Source of the DNA: Alopecurus myosuroides
Taxonomy: Eukaryota > Streptophyta > Magnoliopsida > Poales > Poaceae
DNA length: 64,000 bases
NCBI GenBank assembly: GCA_028641055.1
Contig: CM054063.1
Location: forward strand, 43,062,328 to 43,126,327
Direction: 5' to 3'
Shown: one piece after another, positions 55,905 to 64,000 of the stretch
Numbering within the stretch: the stretch's first letter is position 1
Layout of the letters: every line of letters begins with the position of its first letter
Program-made: the position numbers and the translations under genes
The notes under the pieces: model-generated
Told to the model about the DNA's origin: nothing
Seen by the model: only the letters and a program-made list of their open reading frames with translations
The model's database searches: none

Positions 55905-58900
55905 ATGGAATTAACAATAAAGGGTCAACGATTTCGTCATAAAGTGCTCCGGGGCATGCCGTTCGTAGTTAGGGGTTGGATATTAAGAAAATATTGGTGT
56001 ATATATGATGGAATAGGTAGTTGTGTAGCTAAAAATTATTTTTGCCTAAACATCATGAGCAAACTACGAGAAATCTGTAGTTCAAATTTGATATGTTTCT
56101 AGATGAATCGGCAGAAACTTGTGTTTTTCAAGAGAGCTGGCTGAAAACATTTTCACATGCAACTCTTTGATTATTTGTGCGTATAACATGATCTAGTATT
56201 TTCAAAAAATGCAGCTCCCAAGTTTTGCAACATAATTGTGGTTGGTCTTTTACAAAAAAAAACATTTTCTCACTCAGAAAATGATAAATTGTTTTTTATT
56301 CAGTGAAAATGAAAATTTTCTCCGTCAACATTGTATGTTCTTAAAAGATGCACGTTTGTGTGGAATATGGGCATATTTCAACAAACCATGTCACAGATTT
56401 GGCAATAACACCCGTCATTTGGCCTGAAGCCTAGGAATTTTCCTAGGAGATAGCTCATTTCTATAAAAACCTTTTCAACCCAACTATCGTATTCCAAGTT
56501 TATTATTTTTGGTGGATATTAGGGTATATATAATGGCACTACGCGAAGGTTTGGCATCATTTTGAGTTTTATTTTGAATTTTCTGGAATTTTCTATGTCG
56601 ATTTCAGGAAAATGTAAAGACGACGGGCATGACCGTTCGTAGCTAGGGGTTGAATATTCAGAAACTCTTGGTGTATATGTGATTAAATAGGTAGTTGCGT
56701 ACCTAAAAATGATTTTTCCCAAAAATCATGACCAAACTACGAGGCACCTATAGTTCAAATTTGACTCGTTTGCAGCTGAATCGGCAGAAACTTGTGTTTT
56801 TCAAAAGATGTGGATGAAAAACAATATAACATGGTCTATTATTTTAATAAAATTCATCTCCCAAGTTTTTTAACATATTTCTGGTTGGTCCTTTAAAAAA
56901 CCATTTCTTGCACTCGGAAAATGGAAAATGGTTTTTTTATTCAGTGAAAATGAAAACTTTCTCCGTCAACATTGTCCGTTCTTCCAAGATGCATGGTTGT
57001 GTGGAATATGGGCACATTTGAACAAACTATGCCATGGATTTGGCCATAATACTCGTCATTTGGCCCGAAACCCTGGAATTTTCGGAGGAGATAGCTCATT
57101 TCTATGGACACATTTTCAACCCAACTATCGTATTCCAAGTTTATTATTTTTGGTGGATACTAGGACATATATAATGACAGCACGCGAATGTCTTGCATCA
57201 TTTTGATTTTTTTTTTATTTTCTGGAAATTTCGATGTCGATTTTAGGGAAATGTCAAGACGACGGGCTTGATCGTTTGTAGTTAGGGATGAATATTGAGA
57301 AACTCTTGGTGTATCTGTGATGAAATCGGTGGTTGTGTGCCTAAAAATGATACTACGATGCACATGTAGTTTAAATGTGACCTGTTTCCAACTAAATCCG
57401 CGGAAACTTGTGTTTTTCAAAACAGGTTGATGGAAATCTTTTCAGAGGAAATAGTTTGTTTATTTGTGAATATAACATGGTCTAGTATTTTCAAAAAAAT
57501 GCATTTCTCAAGTTTTGCAACATATTTGTGGGTGGTCCTTCACAAAAAACCTCATTTTTTCACACCCGGAAACTGGTTTTTTATTCAATGAAAAGGAAAA
57601 CATTCTCCGTCAACATTTTCCGTGCTTGTCAGATCCATGGTTGTGTGGAATATGGGAACATTCCAACAAACTATGCCATGGATTTGGCCATAATACTCGT
57701 CATTTGGCCCGAAACCCTAGAATCTTCGGAGGAGATAGCTCATTTCTGTTAAAACCATTTCAACCCAACTTTCGTATTCCAAGTTTATTTTTTTGGTGGA
57801 TACTAGGACATATAATGACACCACGCGAAGGTCTTGCATCATTTGAGTTTTTTTTTTTAATTTTCTGGAATTTTGTAAACTGGTTTTAGGGAAAAGTGAA
57901 GACGACGGGCATAACTTCTTGTAGTTAGGGGATGAATATTGACAAACTCTTGGTGTATCTGTGATGAAATAAGTAGTTGTGTACCTAAAATGAATTTTTA
58001 TAAAAATCATGAGCAAACTACGATGCACCTGTGATACGTCATAAACGTATCCCTAATTTCTGATGTTCCATGTTGTTTTCATGTTATTTTTTACATATTT
58101 GCTATACACTTTATGCCATTTTTATCGATTTTCCGAGACTAACCTATTGACAAGATGCCACAGAGCTGGTTCCTATTTCTGTTGTTTTTGGTTTCAGAAA
58201 AGTTGTTCTGGAAATATTCTAGGAATTGGACGATTGAAAAATTGGGGCTCTTAGAAACCTGTCACGCACATGGAGTCTGGAGGAGACCCGGACTCACACA
58301 ATAAGGAGGCGCGCCCCCTGTCCGCTCCATGGGGTGGTGTGGGCTCCTGGCCTCTCACCGACGTTGCTCTTTCGCCTATCTATACCCCTTGGGAGGTTAA
58401 CCCTAAAAACATAGCCTTTTTGCACGAAAAAATCTCGAGGCCACCGTAATCGTCAACCCTAGTCCAGGAGGGTTCTGGAGTTCTCCCCGGCACCCTGACG
58501 GGAGGGGAAATCATCACCGGAGATCTCAACATCACCATGCCCGCCTTCGGAATGATGTGTTAGTAATTCATCCTTTGACTACGGGTTCATAGTAGTAGCT
58601 AGATGGTTGTTCTCTCCTCTTTATGCCTCATGTTCAGATCTTGTGAGCTTCCCTAAATGATCAAGATCATCTTATTGTAATACTACATGTCGTGTTTGTT
58701 GGGATCCGATGAATATTGAATGCTATGTCTCTTGATTATCTATCATGTTTTTTCATGTGTATGTTACTTATGATCTTGCATGCTCTTTGTTAGTAGATTC
58801 TCTAGCCAAGGATGCTAGTAACTCTAAGAGGGAGTATTTATGCTCGATAGTGGGTGCATGCCTCCCTTGCATTTATGCTTGAGTGATAGAAACGTGACGA

Positions 58901-60000
58901 ATGGGGGGGGGGGTTGCTCTTGCCATTAGGAAGATGTTTCTATTGTTTACATTACACACTTTGCTTAATGTGATTATCTGTTGCTTGCCACTTAATACCC
59001 AAGGATTGCTCGGATGACATTCTAAGGATGGATTATTAGTCATAGATGAAGTTGGATAACGTTCTATGTATTTTGTTGTAATGCCCGCATGAATCACATA
59101 GCAATCATCATGTCATGCATATGCACTACGGTGCAGCCTTTACATCTGTCAATTGCCCAGCTATAATTTTTTCACAACGCATGTTATTTATCTTCTATGT
59201 AGAGACACCACTAGTGAACTGTGGACCCCGGTCCATTTTCCTCATACTAATAACACAACCACTGCAATCACTGTTTTCACACTGCTACTATTGTTTTTAC
59301 ATTGTTTTCCTACTATTTTCCACACCATACGTTTAACCTCTTTATTTTCAGCAAAACCGGTGAGATTGACAACCTCGCTGCTTCGTTGGGGAAAATGATT
59401 TGATTTTGTTGTGTAGGTTCCACGTTGCTTCTGAACCAGTAGTGCGCCCTGCCAACATCAGTTGCATCAACCTTCAGAAGTTACTTCTTTCTCCTACTGG
59501 TCGATTCAACCTTGGTTTTGTTCTGAGGGGAAATTTCTACTATGCTCTTCATACCTTCCTGTTGGGGTCTCCCAACGAACGTGTGTTCACACGTATCAAC
59601 CTGTAGTTCAAATTTGACCGGTTTCCAACTGAATCGGCAGAAACTTGTGTTTTTTAAAAGATGTGGATGGAAACCTTTTCAGAGGAAACAATTTGGTTAT
59701 GTGTGCATATAACATGGTCTAGTATTTTTAGAAAATGCAGTTCCGAAGTTTTGCAACATATTTGTGGTTGGGACTTCACAAAAAAAAACTCATTTTTCAC
59801 ACCCGGAAATGGAAAATGCTCTTTTGTGCAACGAAAAGGAAACCTTTCTTTGTCAACATTGTCTGTTCTTGCAAGATGCACGTTTGTGTAGAATATGGGC
59901 ACATTTTAACAAACTATAACATCGATGTGGCCATAATACCCGTCATTTGGCCCGAAAGCCAAGAATCTTCGTAGAAGACAACTCATTTGCTTGGTGGGTG
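55905..60000 (+). repeat. ~0.62-0.67-kb tandem repeats of a CACTA-type interior, split by a solo LTR
   Basis: GAATCGGCAGAAACTTGTG or a variant occurs at 56104, 56778, 57394 and 59631. Subtracting the solo LTR and its duplication, the periods are about 674, 616 and 665 bp. Each unit includes TGTGTGGAATATGGGCA and AAGACGACGGGC blocks. At least four diverged copies are present, with partial units at both ends. Short ORFs within are repeat shadows; no protein is supported. Such arrays are common in grass CACTA elements. Confidence 0.75.
58032..59598 (+). mobile_element. Solo LTR, Athila type (element D family)
   Basis: 1567 bp from TGATACGTCATAAACG to CACACGTATCA, with 8-bp inverted ends TGATACGT/ACGTATCA, flanked by perfect ACCTG duplications (58027-58031, 59599-59603). 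No internal region is attached, so it arose by LTR-LTR recombination. It defines full LTR length for the D family. It contains an 11-G run near 58903. Confidence 0.93.
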
Positions 60001-60724
60001 ACCCTATGATACACACCAAACGACACAAACCTAGGTCTATGTTTGTCTGCAATACCATTGTGCTCCACTTTTCCATATTTTGACTCGTTCCAACATGCTT
60101 TGGTCATTTGGTGGCCAAGTTTGACATGTTTTCTCCGCAAACCCTAGTTTCGATACCAAATTGGTTGTCTGACGATATACCATACACTAAACACCCCCAC
60201 TTAGTAAGCTTCTATACATGATGGAAAATATTATACGGATGTCATATTTGAATTACTCTCATTTTCTAATTGATTTAGACATATTTGTCAAATTAAGATT
60301 TACAGATTTGTACATATACATTATTCAATATTAAACGGAAAAGACAAAAATATTAATTATTATTGGAACTCAAGATTTATTTGGATTCAAGATTATTTAT
60401 TAGTTAATATTTTGTACTTAAATAATTGTTTGGATTCACAAAATAAAGGGGTGTGACATGATGGTATAAGGTTTAACATGATTGATTTGACACTATTGTC
60501 ATCAAAACATCCGTTATTTCTAGCCAGCTCACAAGGAAGGAACTAAGAAGTTAAGCGTGCTGGAACGGAGTAGTATGAGGATGGATGACCGAACGGGTAG
60601 CGTTAGTAGAATCTAGGTTATGTAATTAAGAAGGATTAGAGAAAATATAAATATGTGTATAGTGCAATTAAGAGGCTAAACAATTCAAATAAATAATTGA
60701 AAAAATATTTACTTATTTTCTATA
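60001..60724. other. AT-rich region with a 5S-derived piece
   Basis: The first 150 bp look like CACTA interior (ACACAAACCTAGGTCTATG). The remainder is AT-rich without a gene, apart from the 5S-like segment at 60547-60600. Confidence 0.45.
60547..60600 (+). ncRNA. 5S rRNA-derived segment (possibly a Cassandra-type TRIM LTR)
   Basis: AGAAGTTAAGCGTGCT followed by GAGTAGTATGAGGATGGATG and ACC follows the internal control region of plant 5S rRNA (box A, intermediate element and start of box C) in order. A short gap and several substitutions are present. The rest of a 5S gene is not recognisable, so this is a derived copy. Cassandra TRIM elements carry such 5S sequences in their LTRs; no second LTR is visible here. 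Confidence 0.6.
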
Positions 60725-60882
60725 AAAAAAATCCCGTCGGCGTAGCCCAGTTTATGCCGACGTAGAAAAACACCGACATGGCATACGCTGACAGCCACCG
60801 TCGGCCTACCACTACGCCGACGGGGTTCCAGCTTTCCCCAACAGCAAGAGGGTTGTCGGCGTATCATGTGTTTCCTGTGGTG
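60725..60882 (+). mobile_element. Right end of a CACTA-type element
   Basis: Repeated CCGTCGGCGTA and TACGCCGACGGG motifs in both orientations lead to a terminus TGTTTCCTGTGGTG, a near-match to the inverted CACTACAGGAAACA form of CACTA ends (one change). It probably closes the outer element that hosts 52640-60000. Confidence 0.55.
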
Positions 60883-61318
60883 AATGGACCATCTGAGATT
60901 TTGCGGGTCCAGGATAATCCAATCCAATCCATTAGAATACACAACGAATACACTAGAAGTACACAAGGCCTTATGGAACTTAAAAGAGATTCGTAGGGCT
61001 AGGATGGCCATGACGCATTATACCCCTGCAGCCGGTCCCACACAAACCCCAAAGAAACATTTTTGCATACTTTTCCTTGCCACTAAGATTTCCGCTTGTG
61101 CAAATATCACCACGGGCGAAACTATAAGAGACCATCTTAGCGAGCTTCTCCATAAAAACCCAAAGAGGTATATGAATATGTCACTCTTCTTGGAGTAATT
61201 TTATCGAAATTTTCACTCCAAGGTCTCAAGTGTTTCCTAACTCTCTCGCGCACGTGCGTCCTGCTGCTAGAGTTTCCACGTGCATCGCCGCCAGCAACCC
61301 TGCACCCCTACAGCCGAC
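60883..61318. other. Unassigned sequence
   Basis: No gene or repeat recognised. A plus ORF at 60884-61198 (104 codons) lacks any family signal. Confidence 0.4.
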
Positions 61319-61326
61319 GTTACTCC

Positions 61327-62215
61327 CAGGGCCGGCCCTGAGGGTGGGCAGGGTGTGCGGCCGCCCCGGGCCCCCAAAATCTAGGGGCCCCCACCTGGTA
61401 TACTCTATGTATATGCGTATCAGCATAGCAGAAAAAAATAGAAAGCTTTGGGCCAGCCTGGGCCTTGTTGTACGTCCGTACGTGGCCATGAGTCGTGACT
61501 CAAGAGACAATAGGTCACACGCAGTCAGTACCAAATTACCGATCGATGGTCAATAGAATCCGCGCACTTCGGTCCTAGCAGTTCCGTCGCACGTTAGAGA
61601 CTCGCGGCTCGCCGATACCTTCTAGGCCGCCGCCGCCCAAGTCTCTCGCTGCTCTCCCTTGACGACATGCATGTACTTATGTAACTGATCATTGATCAAG
61701 ACTCAAACTAAAGTTTCAAACGTGCCCTCTTCTGCTGCTCATCTTTCTCAAATTTGATTATGCCCGTATCTGATCCAGATCGCAGGACACAATCATATAG
61801 TCATCTCGCTGATTTCAACTCCAGAACTCCGAGGCCCCCGATCACGAGAACACACTGTGTCGTGCCGCCGATTTACGACACATTGCCAAGTTAACAACCT
61901 TTGGTATATACTATATATACATAGTTGTAATTTCCTAATCAGTACTCTTTCCTAGTATCATTTATATTGGTTATTTGATTTCATTTTCAGCACTACCATG
62001 TAAGCATTACCCTATCATAAATTTATAATTGACTTCGCATCGAGAAATATTAGAAGAAAATTTTAAGTTAATTTGTGTAAACTATATGATATGGCTACTG
62101 ATTTAGATGCACATATTTTTGTTATTAACAACAAATTCTTACACGTATAGTTATATATTGGGGACCACAATTTTTAGTTTCGCCCCGGGCTCCCAAAATC
62201 TCAGGACCGGCCCTG
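61327..62215. mobile_element. Small non-autonomous hAT element
   Basis: The ends CAGGGCCGGCCCTGAG and (inverted) CAGGGCCGGTCCTGAG are typical hAT termini. Subterminal CCGCCCCGGGCCCCCAAAAT recurs at the other end in inverted position. The 8-bp duplication GTTACTCC is perfect (61319-61326, 62216-62223). The 889-bp interior has no transposase. Confidence 0.92.
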
Positions 62216-62223
62216 GTTACTCC

Positions 62224-63020
62224 CTTTGTTTCCCGCCGCTCATCCACCGACCCGCTTCGTAGAGCTCCTCTGTCGATCGTGTTGGGTAGGCACATGACCT
62301 CTCCAATAACTCGTGTCGCTTGCATGTTGCTGCTCCTCCGGGTCTATGACCTGACCCATCTCCTCCAACCACCAATCCTCTCCACATCGGTTAGGAAAAC
62401 CTCCTGCCCATACACTCCAAGGAGGTCGTTCTATCCAATCGAGCTCGTACTTGCTATGTAGGTAAACCTCGGCGCCGCACTACGTCACCTTGTTGTCGCT
62501 CTTAAAAGAGAATGGATCACGCAAAGCTGGGTGTCAAAGTTTTCATGAGCAGTGACCTGGGCCTCATATGTATACTTGTGCATTTTCTTGTTTAGTTATA
62601 GATAGTTCAATTCTCGTTATTCACTTAGATATTTGTAGTACACGGATTTACTATCTCTTGAACTACTTGATCACTGCATTTATATTTTTCATTGATGATA
62701 GAGCTTAATATATTGATGTGACGTGAAAATTTTGACCCCATGAACTCGAAGCTGTTCAATATTCTTATCATATGACATTTATACTAGAAAACAATTTTTG
62801 ATATCCACATTGTGTTTAATATGAAATTTGCAAAATCATTTGTTTGATTTGCCCTAAAAAATAATTGACATTTGTTGGTAAGATAACTTCTCTTTCCATG
62901 ATGTTTTCGATTCATTTTTGTTTTGCTTTTGACGTCCAACATTTATGTATAACATCCTTTTTATTGAAAGACTGAACATACATTATAATACATTAATCAC
63001 GTCATAACCAAGGTTTTGGT
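62224..63020. other. Unassigned sequence
   Basis: A GC-richer, genic-looking patch at 62224-62470 gives short ORFs without a known domain; the rest is AT-rich. Nothing else is seen. Confidence 0.4.
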
Positions 63021-63029
63021 TCGCCAAAG

Positions 63030-63215
63030 AAAAGCCCGAATGGTTTTACCAGAAAAATTCCAAAATAAAGTTTGAACTCAAATATTCTCACGGAGGTTCC
63101 CCATCTAGACACAAAATTGAATGTAGCGGAGCGGTATGCCTCCTTTTATTTCGATAGGACTTACCAATTCGCAGGTGCAATTGCCAGTACGAAGCTATGT
63201 CTTTATAAGTGTAGT
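63030..63215 (+). repeat. Direct repeat, copy 1
   Basis: TGAACTCAAATATTCTC, CCATCTAGACACA, AGCGGAGCG and TTACCAATTCGC occur in order, and again in the same order at 63815-64000. The spacing is about 790 bp. Confidence 0.75.
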
Positions 63216-63814
63216 TATAAGGAGACTACAACTTATTTAGCCAAGTTTGGACGTTTAAATTCAAAAATTTGAAAAGAAAACGGGGTTTGTTTTTTTACAG
63301 GTAAGCTTATTTGCCGGGGTTGCTCGGGAAACTCGGTTAGTGACGGGTAACAATAACTTTTAAAACCGAAGTTCGGGTTCATTTTAGATTTTACACAACT
63401 TAACTTTAAAAAAAAAAAACCAAAAATAATAAGAAAATCAGTTATGTGAGAGATTTTCCCCACCAAATCCTATTTTCACTGAAAAACATAAACTGCGTTC
63501 ATAATCATAATCTCAAAAGAAGTTACATCATTGCTTCATAAGTCTTCATCTTAAGATGGACGAGGAACCGTGACGACATTACTTCACCCAATGGTTTCTC
63601 AATGTTGGTGCTCATGTACTCTTGTTTTGACATGTCTAAACTATGTTTCCGGCTAGAATTGTGAGAGGAGGCAATCAGTTGACTAGGGGATTTCCTTGTA
63701 CAAAATTGTAGAATTTGAATCTTTTTTCTTTAAAATATGAACAAATACAAGGGGAATCCCAAATACTTGAGTCAGCCCCGTACGTGTTTGCATGCATCAT
63801 TTACCCCAGTAACC
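63216..63814. other. Spacer between the direct repeats
   Basis: AT-rich, no gene recognised; it ends in CCGTACGTGTTTGCATGCAT-like sequence before the second repeat copy. Confidence 0.4.
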
Positions 63815-64000
63815 GAGAAATCCCTGATGGTTTTAAGAGATAATTTTCAAAATACATTTTGAATTCAAATATTCTCGCAAAGGTTCTTTAGGTTTTAAAC
63901 TCCATCTAGACACATAATTGACTCTAGCGGAGCGATATACCTCCTTTTGTTTGGATATGACTTACCAATTCGCGGGTACAAATGCCACCACGAAGCTACG
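63815..64000 (+). repeat. Direct repeat, copy 2 (cut by window edge)
   Basis: Matches copy 1 at about 80-85% by eye and continues to the last base, so the unit or element extends beyond the window. Confidence 0.75.

Overview
This window looks like intergenic DNA from a large-genome cool-season grass (Pooideae, Triticeae- or oat-like). It is packed with nested transposable elements: Athila-type and Tat-type Ty3/gypsy elements, a small chromovirus, CACTA, PIF/Harbinger, Mutator-like and hAT DNA elements, and MITEs including Stowaway. The species assignment is inferred from the element types and not proven. Only one sequence looks like an ordinary host gene, a DUF674-family gene at 44719-46361, and it carries two reading-frame lesions. 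No tRNA gene, organelle insert or bacterial-type feature was seen.

Layout. (1) 1-29827 is one nested stack. The outermost element, D, contributes the 3' end of its internal region (1-1162) and a 3' LTR split into 1163-2555 and 29657-29827. Element C (2556-29656) sits inside that LTR with a near-perfect 5-bp target duplication. Inside C are: a Tat-type element that lost its 5' LTR and pol (3257-12800) and carries a seven-exon antisense gene; a PIF/Harbinger element (17284-18832) with a decayed ORF1; and a minus-strand Athila-type composite B (19630-28527) with gag and protease but no reverse transcriptase, bounded by non-matching LTRs. (2) 29828-34078 holds further Athila gag and LTR pieces and the 5' end of a second Tat-type element. 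(3) 34079-35320 is AT-rich with two MITEs. (4) 35321-44067 is a short TIR element with dyad repeats, split by a 7.3-kb Mutator-like element (36167-43507) with a clean 9-bp target duplication. That element carries two gene-like ORFs and several tandem arrays, and no recognisable transposase. (5) 44149-46361 has a MITE and the DUF674 gene. (6) 46660-52078 is a complete but mutated Reina-like chromovirus with a perfect 5-bp target duplication. (7) About 52385-60882 is CACTA-type territory: an inner CACTA (52640-55872) with a decayed B3-like gene and a long hairpin, about 0.65-kb tandem repeats, a solo Athila-type LTR with perfect target duplication, and a 5S-rRNA-derived segment. (8) 60883-64000 has a small hAT element with perfect 8-bp target duplication and a pair of direct repeats at the right edge.

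How the parts work together: almost nothing here is a functional pathway. The coding remnants are transposon gag, protease, RT, integrase and accessory genes in various states of decay. The most open question is the Mutator-like element with two intact, TATA-preceded, non-transposase ORFs. The second is the antisense multi-exon gene of the Tat element, which keeps every splice site in phase despite three lesions.
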